A DNA stretch of 64,000 nucleotides from assembly GCA_964613945.1 (NCBI GenBank), contig CAZTJC010000011.1:1-64000 (forward strand), given 5' to 3'. Below, one piece after another: positions 7,888 through 16,453 of this stretch (its first letter is position 1; every line of letters starts with the position of its first letter). Under the pieces are notes generated by a model that did no database searches, was not told where the DNA came from, and was given only the letters and a program-made list of their open reading frames with translations. The translations under genes were made by a program, and so were the position numbers. The stretch comes from JAVVHH01 sp964613945. Lineage in GTDB: Bacteria; Pseudomonadota; Alphaproteobacteria; Acetobacterales; Acetobacteraceae.

Positions 7888-8673
7888 ATGCTTGAAGGTG
7901 CACGCACGCCGCTTCCCCTCGATCTTTCCGGGCTGAAGGTTGCCATCACCGGCGGTGCCGGCGGGATCGGCCGGGTTCTGGCCGACAGTTATGTTGCCTG
8001 CGGCGCCCGCGTGTTCGTCTCCGACGTGGACGAGGCCGGGCTTGCCGAATGCGGTCATCCCGGCATGCGCGCCGATGCGGGTCGGGTCGCCGATCTCGAC
8101 GCGTTCATGACCACCGCGATCGATCACCTCGGTGGGCTCGACGTGCTCGTCAACAACGCCGGCATCGCCGGTCCGACCGCACGGGTTGAGGACGTCACGC
8201 CCGAACAGTTGGACGCCACGCTCCAGATTGACCTGGCGTCGATGTTCCATTGTGCGCGTCTCGCCATTCCGGCGCTGCGCAAGGCCGGTGGCGGCAGCAT
8301 CATTAATCTCAGTTCGGCTGCCGGCAAGTTCGGTTTTCCGCTGCGTAGCCCCTATGCGGCGGCTAAATGGGGCGTCGTCGGTTTCACCCGCACCCTGGCG
8401 ATCGAGCTTGGCACCGACGGCATCCGCGTCAACGCCATCCTTCCCGGCCTGGTCGAGGGTCCCCGCATCCGCAGCGTCATCCGCAACAAGGCTGCTGCGG
8501 CCGGCGTCAGCGACAACGAACAAACCGACCGCGCGCTCGAGGCCGTCAGTCTGCGCTGTTTTGTCAGCCAGCACGACATCGCCAACATGGCGCTGTATCT
8601 CTGCAGCCCGTTCGGCGCCACCATCACCGGGCAAGCCATCAGCGTCGATGGCGGCATGGAGAGCCTGACCTAA
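7888..8673 (+). CDS. SDR-family oxidoreductase
   Basis: A classical short-chain dehydrogenase of 261 residues, using NAD(P)(H). TGGAGGIG at 21-28 binds the cofactor, NNAG is at 89-92, and the catalytic set is S142/S143, Y156 and K160 (YAAAK). A C-terminal GQAISVDGG is typical of the FabG-like branch. The substrate is unknown. It starts nine bases after the MotB-like stop and may be co-transcribed with the motor operon, but it need not share its function. Confidence 0.88.
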   Translation: MLEGARTPLPLDLSGLKVAITGGAGGIGRVLADSYVACGARVFVSDVDEAGLAECGHPGMRADAGRVADLDAFMTTAIDHLGGLDVLVNNAGIAGPTARVEDVTPEQLDATLQIDLASMFHCARLAIPALRKAGGGSIINLSSAAGKFGFPLRSPYAAAKWGVVGFTRTLAIELGTDGIRVNAILPGLVEGPRIRSVIRNKAAAAGVSDNEQTDRALEAVSLRCFVSQHDIANMALYLCSPFGATITGQAISVDGGMESLT

Positions 8674-8785
8674 GTCGTGGCTTGGATGGTACACGGCAGG
8701 TCTGCACCGCGCCCGACGTGAAATTGTCATCCCGCTCCTGAGGCCGACATGTCTTTGTCCCGTCACTGGAACAGGATATCGAACG

Positions 8786-10390
8786 GTGACTGGCTTTCGT
8801 CTTCTTCTCACGGCCACGGTGGCGGTTTCTGCCCTGACCTCCGTGGCCCATGCCCAAAGCGACCCTCGCCTCTCGGCCATCGAGGCGCAGATCAAAGCGT
8901 TGCAGGCTGAACTGTCCAACGTCCGCCGGGACCTCGCGGCCAGCCGTTCCGAGACCCGGGCCGCACGGCAGGCCCGCACGGCGCCATCGGCTCGGTCGGC
9001 GCCGGCCGGCAATTCCGGTGCCACCCTGCAGGCCAGCAAAACCCCGTCCGGCAGCACCAGCGCTGCTTCGGAGGCCAACCTGCCGGTCGAAACCAGCAAC
9101 ATCGCTCCACCGAGCGGCACGCAGCCGGCGGTCGCCAATCCGGGTGGCGTCAGCTTCCCCAAGGGCCGCCCTACCTTCACCAGCAATGACGGCCGCTTCT
9201 CGGCCGCGGTCGGCCTGCAACTGCACTACGACATCGGCGGCGAGTTCACCGGGTCGCAGCCGAACGCACAGCCTTCGCGGCTCGACAGCTTCGGCCAGAA
9301 CCTGCGCCGCGGACGGGTGCCGTTCGTGTTCAAATACGATGATTTCCAGGCCAACATCACCCCGGATTTCGGCAACTCGCCCGACGGCTCGCCGACGCTC
9401 TACGAGGCGAACATCAACTACGTGCCGAAGGGCACGCCGCTGACGGCCACGGTTGGTTATTTCAAGCCGTGGCTGACCCTGGGCGATAGCACCAGCTCCA
9501 ACGACTTCCTGTTCCTCGAACGCCCCAGCATCGTCGAGGCGTCGCGCAACATCGCAGCCGGCGACGGCCGCGCGTCGGCCGGCGTGCGGTGGGCCGAGAA
9601 GCGCTACTTCATCGCCAGCTACCTTACCGGCGCGCCCTATACGAGCCAGAATGCCGCCCTGGCGCAGCCGCAACAGACCGGCGGCACGATCCGCGTTGCC
9701 GGGCGCCCGATCGCCGGCGAGGACACCGACCTGCATCTCGGCTTGTCCGCTTCCAGCGCGTTCCGCATCCAGCGCACCTCGACCGGGCAGACCCTGACGG
9801 TCCAGGACCGCCCGGAACTCCGCATCGACACCAACCGCCTCGTCAGCACGGGCGCACTCAATGCCAGCAGCGCCTATACCTACGGTCCGGAAGTCGGCCT
9901 GCGCTACCGCAACTTCCTGCTACAGGGCGAGTACGACCGCATCGGCGTCAACCGTGCCAACAGCCCGAATTCGACAACGGCCGCCATGCCGGCACTCGAG
10001 TTCGACGGCGGCTATGTGGAAGGCAGCTGGGTGATCACGGGCGAGACCCGCGCCTACGACACCGGCGAGGCAGCCTTCGGCGCGCCGAAGCCGAAGCGCT
10101 CGCTGTCGTTAAAGGATGGCCAATACGGCGCGTTCGAACTGGTCGGCCGCTACAGCCATCTCAATTTGAACGACAAGGTCACCCGTGGGATTTCCCAATC
10201 CGTCACCGGCGGAACGTTCGGCGGCGAACAGAACGTCTACTCGGCCGGCATCAATTGGTATCCGAACGACTTTCTGCGCTTCATGCTCGATTACGACATC
10301 GTCAACGTCGATCGGTTGAGCACGGCGGGCACCACCCAGATTGGGCGGCGCTATCAGGCCGTCGCGTTGCGCGCGCAAGCCGCCTTCTGA
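8786..10390 (+). CDS. OprO/OprP-type phosphate-selective porin family protein
   Basis: This is a 534-residue outer-membrane beta-barrel. A signal peptide (about 1-23, ending AHAQ) is followed by a short coiled coil (LSAIEAQIKALQAELSNV), as in trimeric porins. A Ser/Ala-rich spacer reaches about residue 125. The barrel begins at RFSAAVGLQLHYD and ends in an aromatic residue (AAF), the usual barrel signal. Internal LRRGRVPFVFKY, VGYFKPWLTLGD and the YPNDFLRFMLDYD end match the porin O/P family. The GTG at 8786 is preceded by 112 bases with no gene. Anion or pyrophosphate specificity is not shown. Confidence 0.85.
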   Translation: MTGFRLLLTATVAVSALTSVAHAQSDPRLSAIEAQIKALQAELSNVRRDLAASRSETRAARQARTAPSARSAPAGNSGATLQASKTPSGSTSAASEANLPVETSNIAPPSGTQPAVANPGGVSFPKGRPTFTSNDGRFSAAVGLQLHYDIGGEFTGSQPNAQPSRLDSFGQNLRRGRVPFVFKYDDFQANITPDFGNSPDGSPTLYEANINYVPKGTPLTATVGYFKPWLTLGDSTSSNDFLFLERPSIVEASRNIAAGDGRASAGVRWAEKRYFIASYLTGAPYTSQNAALAQPQQTGGTIRVAGRPIAGEDTDLHLGLSASSAFRIQRTSTGQTLTVQDRPELRIDTNRLVSTGALNASSAYTYGPEVGLRYRNFLLQGEYDRIGVNRANSPNSTTAAMPALEFDGGYVEGSWVITGETRAYDTGEAAFGAPKPKRSLSLKDGQYGAFELVGRYSHLNLNDKVTRGISQSVTGGTFGGEQNVYSAGINWYPNDFLRFMLDYDIVNVDRLSTAGTTQIGRRYQAVALRAQAAF

Positions 10391-10401
10391 ATTGACGAAA
10401 G

Positions 10402-10430
10402 GCCCCTCCCAGCCGCTGGCTGGGAGGGGC
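10402..10430. terminator. bidirectional hairpin terminator between porin and infC
   Basis: A perfect 13-bp stem (GCCCCTCCCAGCC with GGCTGGGAGGGGC) closes a three-base loop. It sits 11 bases after the porin stop and five bases beyond the infC stop on the other strand, so it can serve both convergent genes. No T-run follows. Confidence 0.7.
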
Positions 10431-10435
10431 GACGA

Positions 10436-10960
10436 TCAGCGCGGTGCGAGCACCATGATCATCTGACGGTTTTCCATCCGCGGCATCTGCTCGACCTTGG
10501 TGGCCAGCTCGAGTTCGGCGCGGATGCGTTCGAGCACCTTGATCCCGATATCTTGGTGAGCCATCTCGCGGCCACGGAAGCGCAGGGTCACCTTGACCTT
10601 GTCGCCCTCGTCGATGAAGGACTTCATCGCCCGCATCTTCACCTGGTAGTCGTTCTCGTCGATGTTCGGGCGGACCTTGATCTCCTTGATCTCGATCACG
10701 CGCTGCTTTTTCTTGGCTTCGTTCTTCTTTTTCTGCTGCTCGTACTTGAACTTGCCGTAGTCCAGGATCTTGGCAACCGGAGGATCAGCATTCGGGCTGA
10801 TCTCCAGCAAGTCGAGGCCCAAACCGAACGCGCGCGCGATCGCGTCGCGCGTGGCCATCACGCCCTGCATTTCGCCATCTTGGTCGATCAGCCGCACCTG
10901 CGGTACGCGGATATCTTCATTCACGCGTGGCCCGTCGCGGGATGGCGTCGAATTGGGCAT
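10436..10960 (-). CDS. infC: translation initiation factor IF-3
   Basis: IF-3 binds the 30S subunit, keeps it apart from 50S and checks initiator tRNA and start-codon pairing. The protein is full length at 174 residues, with the N domain (VNEDIRVPQVRLI), a Lys-rich linker (YEQQKKKNEAKKKQ) and the C domain with KVRPNIDENDYQVK and FRGREMAH. The start is an ordinary ATG with AGAGGA just upstream, not the rare AUU or AUC used for autoregulation in enterics. thrS lies upstream with a 46-base gap. The usual rpmI-rplT genes do not follow; a hairpin and the convergent porin do. Confidence 0.96.
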   Translation of the reverse strand: MPNSTPSRDGPRVNEDIRVPQVRLIDQDGEMQGVMATRDAIARAFGLGLDLLEISPNADPPVAKILDYGKFKYEQQKKKNEAKKKQRVIEIKEIKVRPNIDENDYQVKMRAMKSFIDEGDKVKVTLRFRGREMAHQDIGIKVLERIRAELELATKVEQMPRMENRQMIMVLAPR

Positions 10961-11006
10961 TGGTCCTCTTGGTATCGTACTCTCCTGTGGATATTGACGA
11001 AAAGGG

Positions 11007-12950
11007 TTAGACCGCTTCCGGCCTTAGGCGTTTGACATCGGGAGGCAGGGCCTCCAGTGCAAGACGATCCAATACGAGATCGAGCGAAACGACCTCTTGA
11101 TCCTGGCCACCGAGCCGCCGGATGGCGACGGTGCGCGCCTCCGCCTCGCGACGGCCCACGACCAGGATCACCGGCACGTACTGAACGCTGTGCTCCCGTA
11201 TCTTGGCCTTGATCGACTCGTTGCGCGCATCCGCCTGCGCGGCGAGGCCGCGCGCGCGCAACAGGGTGGCGACCTCCTCGGCATACTCGGCCGCGTCGCT
11301 GACGATGCTCGCCACCACCACCTGCACCGGCGCGAGCCAGAGCGGGAAGCGGCCGGCATAGTTCTCGATCAGGATACCGAGGAAGCGCTCGAAACTGCCC
11401 AGGATCGCGCGATGCAGCATCACCGGGCGCTGGCGCGAGCTGTCCTCCGACACGTAGCTGGCGTCCAACCGTTCCGGCAGCACGAAATCGACCTGCAGCG
11501 TGCCGCACTGCCAGTCCCGCCCGATGGCGTCCCGCAGCACGAACTCCAGCTTGGGGCCGTAGAACGCCCCCTCCCCCGGGTTCAGCTCGTACTCGACGCC
11601 GGCAGTCAGGCATGCCGCCTTCAGCGCGTTCTCGGCCCGGTCCCAGGTCTCATCCGTTCCCGCCCGCGACTCCGGACGGTCGGAGAACTTCACCCGGAAG
11701 TCCTCGAAGCCGAAATCGCGATAGATCGAGGACAGCAACTCCACGAAGCGCACCGTCTCCGGCCCGATCTCGTTCTCGGTGCAGAAGATGTGCGCGTCGT
11801 CCTGGGTAAAGGCGCGCACCCGCATAATGCCATGCAATGCGCCCGAAGGCTCGTAGCGGTGGCAGGAACCGAACTCGGCCATCCGCATCGGCAGATCGCG
11901 GTAGGAGCGCAGCCGGTCCTTGAAGATCAGCACGTGGCACGGGCAGTTCATCGGCTTCAGCGCGAGGGTGGTGTCCTCGTCCTCCACCTTGGCGATGAAC
12001 ATGTGTTCCTTGTAGTTGTCCCAGTGGCCGCTGGCTTCCCACAGCTTGCGGTCCACCAGCTGCGGCGTCTTGACCTCGAGGTAGCCGCCATCGTCCTGCC
12101 GGCGGCGCATATAGGCCTCGGCGGCGCGATACAGCCGCCAGCCCTTCGGATGCCAGAACACCGACCCGGTGGCCTCCGGCTGCATGTGGAACAGATCCAT
12201 CTGTGTGCCGATGCGCCGATGGTCGCGCCGCTCGGCCTCCTCGAGCTGATGCAGGTGGGCATCCAGCTCCTTCTGATCGCGCCAGGCGGTGCCATAGATG
12301 CGGCTCAGCATCGGGTTGCGGTGATCGCCGCGCCAATATGCGCCGGCGACCTTCATCAACTTGAAGGCAGTGCCGACGTCGCCGGTGCCGCGCATGTGCG
12401 GGCCGCGGCAGAGGTCGATCCAGTCGCCTTGCTTGTAGAAGGTGATGGTCTCGCTGGTCGGCAGGTCGCGGATCAGCTCGGCCTTGTAGCGTTCGCCGCG
12501 CGCCTCGAAGAAGGCGATCGCCTCGTCGCGGTCCCATTCCTCCCGCTCGAAGGCGGCGTTGCGCGCCACGATCTCGCGCATCTTCGCCTCGATGGCCGGG
12601 AAATCCTCCGGCGTGAACGGGGCGTTGCGGGCGAAGTCGTAATAGAAGCCGTTCTCGATCGACGGCCCGATCGTCACCTGGGTGCCCGGATGCAGTGCCT
12701 GCACGGCTTCGGCCAGGACGTGCGCGGTGTCGTGCCGGATCATCTCGAGCGCGTCGGGGTCGCGCCGGGTCACGAAGGTGACGCTGGAATCGGTGTCGAT
12801 CGTGCGTGCGAGATCGGTGAGCTGGCCGTCCACTTTCATGGCCAACGCGGCGCGGGCGAGGCCGGGCCCGATGTCGGCGGCCAGCGTCGCACCCGTGATC
12901 GGCCCATCGAAGCGGCGGATCGACCCATCGGGCAACGTGATGGCGGGCAT
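11007..12950 (-). CDS. thrS: threonine--tRNA ligase
   Basis: This class II synthetase charges tRNA-Thr. The order is a TGS domain (about 1-60), an editing domain with HDTAHVLAEAV and a later Cys/His zinc-like site, the catalytic core with MNCPCHVLIF, RMAEFGSCHRYEPSG and the motif 3 region PVMLHRAILGS, and a C-terminal anticodon-binding domain (LWLAPVQVVV). The length is 647 residues from the ATG at 12950, whose MPAITLPDGS matches the family start. An in-frame GTG 11 codons upstream (12983) is possible but less typical. It lies between the glycosyltransferases and infC on the same strand. Confidence 0.96.
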   Translation of the reverse strand: MPAITLPDGSIRRFDGPITGATLAADIGPGLARAALAMKVDGQLTDLARTIDTDSSVTFVTRRDPDALEMIRHDTAHVLAEAVQALHPGTQVTIGPSIENGFYYDFARNAPFTPEDFPAIEAKMREIVARNAAFEREEWDRDEAIAFFEARGERYKAELIRDLPTSETITFYKQGDWIDLCRGPHMRGTGDVGTAFKLMKVAGAYWRGDHRNPMLSRIYGTAWRDQKELDAHLHQLEEAERRDHRRIGTQMDLFHMQPEATGSVFWHPKGWRLYRAAEAYMRRRQDDGGYLEVKTPQLVDRKLWEASGHWDNYKEHMFIAKVEDEDTTLALKPMNCPCHVLIFKDRLRSYRDLPMRMAEFGSCHRYEPSGALHGIMRVRAFTQDDAHIFCTENEIGPETVRFVELLSSIYRDFGFEDFRVKFSDRPESRAGTDETWDRAENALKAACLTAGVEYELNPGEGAFYGPKLEFVLRDAIGRDWQCGTLQVDFVLPERLDASYVSEDSSRQRPVMLHRAILGSFERFLGILIENYAGRFPLWLAPVQVVVASIVSDAAEYAEEVATLLRARGLAAQADARNESIKAKIREHSVQYVPVILVVGRREAEARTVAIRRLGGQDQEVVSLDLVLDRLALEALPPDVKRLRPEAV

Positions 12951-12991
12951 GGGCTCAGCTGTTCTCCGGATGGCGAGCGGCACTCATGGCG

Positions 12992-13891
12992 CTATGGCAG
13001 GCAAGCCGCAACCCTTTCGAGTGAAAGGTCAGCCAAGTTTGCCTCGCGCAGCACCGTCACGCTGCCCGGGACCGGCCCTCGCGGCGCCGCATGGCCGGGG
13101 TTCGAGCGCGCCGAGAACAACGCGATGCACGGGCAGCCGACCGCGGCGGCCAGATGAATCGTCCCAGTATCGTTACCCACCGCCAGCGACGCCCGCGCCG
13201 ACAGCCCGCCAAGGTCGAACAGGTCTGTCTGCCCCGTGAGGTCGACCGCTTCCGGGCACGCCGCGCGGATGGCTGCGCCCAGATCGCCCTCCGCCTTCGT
13301 CCCGATCACCACCGGCACGACGCCCCGCTCGGCGATCAACTGCGCAAGCGCGCCGAACCGCTCCGTCGGCCACCGCTTCTCCGGCAGATGCGGCGAACAG
13401 CCCGGCGCCAGCAGCGCATAGGGCTCCGGCATCGCCGGCCCTCCCACCGTGAACCATTTGAGGTCGGCGGCCGGGAAGTCGCGCACTCCCGCCATCACCA
13501 ACTGGCTGCGCAACCGCTCCGAGTTGTGCATGCGGTCGCGGGCGCCGTTGGTGTGCGGATGCGACGCTCCCGGCGCGATGCCGGACCAGGGCGGCCGTCC
13601 CGCCAGCAGGAAATACCGCCCGGACCGGCCCGACGTCTGGAGGTCGTAGACGAAATCGAATCCTTGCAGCATCCGCCGCAGCCGCAACACGCCCGGCACG
13701 TTCAACCAACCCGGCCGTGCATCGACCAGCACGCGATTGAACCACGGTGACCGCTCGCCCAGCCCGGCGAACGGCGCCGTCGTCAGCAGCGTGATATGCT
13801 CGTGGGGGTGACGCGCGCGGATCGCCTCGAAAGCGTCGAAGGCCTGCACGAAATCGCCCAACGCCCCGAGCTTGATGACGAGGATGTTCAC
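12992..13891 (-). CDS. glycosyltransferase family 9 (heptosyltransferase-like)
   Basis: The 299-residue protein has the GT9 N-terminus NILVIKLGALGDFVQAFDAF, where the LGALGD loop binds the sugar nucleotide. The C-terminal region has LAPGCSPHLPEKRWP and VGNDTGTIHLAAA, the donor-binding signature of lipopolysaccharide heptosyltransferases. It probably adds a sugar to the inner core or another surface glycan. GTG at 13891 overlaps the stop of the family 4 enzyme (GTGA), so the pair is translationally coupled. Confidence 0.88.
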   Translation of the reverse strand: MNILVIKLGALGDFVQAFDAFEAIRARHPHEHITLLTTAPFAGLGERSPWFNRVLVDARPGWLNVPGVLRLRRMLQGFDFVYDLQTSGRSGRYFLLAGRPPWSGIAPGASHPHTNGARDRMHNSERLRSQLVMAGVRDFPAADLKWFTVGGPAMPEPYALLAPGCSPHLPEKRWPTERFGALAQLIAERGVVPVVIGTKAEGDLGAAIRAACPEAVDLTGQTDLFDLGGLSARASLAVGNDTGTIHLAAAVGCPCIALFSARSNPGHAAPRGPVPGSVTVLREANLADLSLERVAACLP

Positions 13892-15039
13892 TCCAGCTGC
13901 GTAGCCAGCAGTTCGGCATACACCGCCAGCGTCGCCCGCTGCATCGCCGCGGTCGTGTAGCGCGCCAGCACCGTCTGCCGCGCCAGCTCTCCCACCCGGT
14001 CCCGCTCGGCCGCCGGCAGCGCCAGCACGCGGTCGATCGCAGCGGCCAATGCCACCGGGTCGCCCGGGGTGACGCGCCAGCCGGTGCGTCCATGCTGCAC
14101 CGTCTCCGCCGCGCCGCCATGATCGCTGGCCACCACCGGCCGCCGCATCGCCTGCGCCTCGATCACCGTGCGCCCGAACCCTTCCGGCTCGATCGACGCA
14201 TTGACCACCACGTCGGCCAGCGCCAGCCCGGCCGGCATGTCGTCGCACGTGCCCACGAACTTGACCCGGCCCTGAACGCCGAGCGCCGCCGCCTTGGCGT
14301 GCAATTGCGACACGTAGCGGTCGCGGTCGTGCAACGGTCCGGCGACGATGCAGACCAGCCCGGGCGTCCGCAGGAATCGCAGCGCCTGGATCAGCACCTC
14401 CTGCCCCTTCCAGCGGGACAGCCGACCTGGCAGCAGCACGACCTTTTGCTCGGGCTGCACGTCCCACGCCGCCCGCAACGCCTCGATCCGCTGACGCGGC
14501 AGCGTGTCCGGATCGAACGCCACCGGATCGACCCCGCGCGGGATCAGCCGGATCCGGCTGGACGACACGCCATGTCGTTCCTGGAGCAGCTCGGCGATGA
14601 AATGGCTGATCGCGATCACCCGCTCGCCCCGCGCCATGACGGCGTTGTAGGCCCGCTTGCCCGGCGTGCTCTCGTCGTAGGGAGCGTGATAGGTGGTCAC
14701 GAAGTGCGCGCCGGCCTTCTTGGCCGCCAGCGCGGCCGACCAGGCCGGCGCGCGCGAGCGGGCATGCACGAGGTCGACGCCCTCGGCCCGGATCAGCCGC
14801 GCGAGATGGCCGACGTTGCGCCAGATGCGCACCGGGTTCTTGCTCGCCAGAGGAAGAATGAGATGTCGCCCGCCGGCCTCGGCCACCGCGGGCTCGAAGC
14901 GGCCGCCGGCACTGGCCACCAGCGCGGTGCCGCCGGCCCGCGCGATGGCCTCGACCATCTCGATCGTTCCGCGCTCCACTCCCCCGCTGCCGAGGGAGGG
15001 CACCACTTGCAGAATGACGGCGCCGGACGGGAAGGGCAT
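13888..15039 (-). CDS. glycosyltransferase family 4
   Basis: A GT-B fold glycosyltransferase of 383 residues. The N-terminus VVPSLGSGGVERGT is the acceptor-side glycine-rich loop. The donor-side motifs are LLPGRLSRWKGQEVLI and EPEGFGRTVIEAQAM (the E-x7-E motif). It probably builds lipopolysaccharide core or a similar surface glycan with the GT9 enzyme coupled to its 3-prime end. I chose the ATG at 15039; the longer open frame upstream has no family sequence. The gene diverges from the LysE exporter with 47 bases between starts. Confidence 0.88.
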   Translation of the reverse strand: MPFPSGAVILQVVPSLGSGGVERGTIEMVEAIARAGGTALVASAGGRFEPAVAEAGGRHLILPLASKNPVRIWRNVGHLARLIRAEGVDLVHARSRAPAWSAALAAKKAGAHFVTTYHAPYDESTPGKRAYNAVMARGERVIAISHFIAELLQERHGVSSSRIRLIPRGVDPVAFDPDTLPRQRIEALRAAWDVQPEQKVVLLPGRLSRWKGQEVLIQALRFLRTPGLVCIVAGPLHDRDRYVSQLHAKAAALGVQGRVKFVGTCDDMPAGLALADVVVNASIEPEGFGRTVIEAQAMRRPVVASDHGGAAETVQHGRTGWRVTPGDPVALAAAIDRVLALPAAERDRVGELARQTVLARYTTAAMQRATLAVYAELLATQLE

Positions 15040-15086
15040 CCCGGCGCCTATACCATGCCGGGCCGCCTGGTCTAGCGTGTGCGGCG

Positions 15087-15692
15087 ATGACCGCCGAGCA
15101 GATCGCCTGGTTCGGCTCGGTCGCCGCCTTTGCGCTGGCGATGGCCGCGACGCCGGGGCCCAACAACGCCATGGTAGCCGCCTCCGGCGCACGGTTCGGC
15201 ATCGGCCGCACGCTGCCGCATTTGCTGGGCATCACGCTCGGCTTTCCGATCATGCTGCTCGCGGTGGCGATCGGCGCCGGGCAGATCCTGGCGGCCACGC
15301 CTTGGCTGCACACGATCCTGCGCTGGGTCGGCGCAGCCTATATCCTGTGGCTGGCCTGGACGATCGCCCGGCCACACCCGCCAGCCGCGTCGGAGACCCG
15401 GCGCCGGCCGCTCGGCCTGCTCGCGGCGGCCTTGTTCCAGTGGGTCAACCCGAAGGCCTGGATCATCGCGGTCAGCGCCGTGGTGACCTATACCGGCGAG
15501 GGCGCACCCTTGGTCCAGACCCTGGCCATGGCGGCGGTATTCGGGGTCGTCACCTTTCCGGCCGTCCTGTTCTGGACGATCGTCGGCGCCGGTGCCGCCC
15601 GCATCCTGCGCACCGACCGCGCGCTGCGCCGTTTCGATCTGGTCATGGCGGTGCTGCTGGTGGCATCGCTCGTCCCGATCCTGTTCGAATAA
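15087..15692 (+). CDS. LysE/RhtB-family amino acid exporter
   Basis: The 201-residue inner-membrane protein has about six hydrophobic segments. The conserved N-terminal motif ATPGPNNAMVAASGARFG and the central FQWVNPKAW are signatures of the LysE/RhtB exporters. These export amino acids such as lysine, threonine or homoserine using the proton gradient. The substrate is not evident. The hydrolase gene follows after 11 bases. Confidence 0.88.
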   Translation: MTAEQIAWFGSVAAFALAMAATPGPNNAMVAASGARFGIGRTLPHLLGITLGFPIMLLAVAIGAGQILAATPWLHTILRWVGAAYILWLAWTIARPHPPAASETRRRPLGLLAAALFQWVNPKAWIIAVSAVVTYTGEGAPLVQTLAMAAVFGVVTFPAVLFWTIVGAGAARILRTDRALRRFDLVMAVLLVASLVPILFE

Positions 15693-15703
15693 GGAGACTG
15701 AAG

Positions 15704-16453
15704 ATGCCCAACGGCCGCACCCAGCGCGATGGCGTGGACCTCGCCTGGAGCCTCACGCCCGGCGATGGGCCGACCACGGTGTTCCTGCCGGGATACCGCA
15801 GCGACATGAACGGGTCCAAGGCGCTCGAAACAGACGCGTTCTGCCAGCGCAACGGGCTAGCGTGCCTGCGGCTCGACTATTCCGGGCACGGCACCAGCGG
15901 CGGCCGCTTCGAGGATGGCACAGTCGGGCGCTGGCGCGACGACGCCCTGTTCCTGATCGACCAGCATACGGAGGGCGACCTCGTCCTGGTCGGCTCCAGC
16001 ATGGGCGGCTGGATCGCGCTGCTGCTGGCGCTCCTGCGGCCGGACCGGGTCATCGGCCTGGTCGGCATCGCCGCCGCGCCGGACTTCACTGAAACGCTGA
16101 TGTGGGCGGCCATGACCGATGGCGAGCGCGACATCCTGCACCGTGACGGCGTGCTGCTGACGCCGAGCCAGTACGGCGCTCCGGTTCCGGTGACGTCGGC
16201 CCTCATCGAGGACGGGCGCACCCACCTGCTCCTGGACGGCCCGATCGCCCTCAACGTCCCGGTACGCCTCCTGCACGGCCAGCAGGACCCGGACGTCCCG
16301 TGGCAGACCGCGATGCGGCTGGCCGAGCGTCTGGAAACCGACGACGTCCAGATCACCCTGATCAAGGACGGCGATCACCGGCTCTCGCGACCCGGCGACC
16401 TCGCCCTACTCCGGCACAGCCTCGCCGCGCTCCTGCTCGAGGATGGCGCGTAG
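15704..16453 (+). CDS. alpha/beta hydrolase
   Basis: A 249-residue serine hydrolase. The nucleophile elbow is GSSMGG with S99; the acid is probably D195 or D197 (HGQQDPDVPW) and the histidine H225 (GDHRLS). The oxyanion region FLPGYRSDMNGSKA and LDYSGHGTSGG recall the bacterial relatives of mammalian ABHD10 acyl-thioesterase, but the substrate is unproven. AAGGAG at 15691-15696 supports the ATG at 15704. The last 48 bases overlap the convergent SDR gene. Confidence 0.82.
   Translation: MPNGRTQRDGVDLAWSLTPGDGPTTVFLPGYRSDMNGSKALETDAFCQRNGLACLRLDYSGHGTSGGRFEDGTVGRWRDDALFLIDQHTEGDLVLVGSSMGGWIALLLALLRPDRVIGLVGIAAAPDFTETLMWAAMTDGERDILHRDGVLLTPSQYGAPVPVTSALIEDGRTHLLLDGPIALNVPVRLLHGQQDPDVPWQTAMRLAERLETDDVQITLIKDGDHRLSRPGDLALLRHSLAALLLEDGA

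Noticed and set aside
8674..8785. A Pho box upstream of the porin gene
   Set aside because: One TGTCAT and one GTCAC are visible, but not as properly spaced direct repeats.
11097..13157. 686-codon open frame opposite thrS, and similar long frames opposite degP (38251-39885) and serB (1283-1987)
   Set aside because: All lie antisense to genes with clear catalytic motifs and have the composition expected of shadow frames.
12992..15313. 773-codon frame spanning the GT9 gene and beyond
   Set aside because: Only the last 299 codons carry GT9 motifs; the upstream part is out of frame with the real GT4 gene and has no family sequence.
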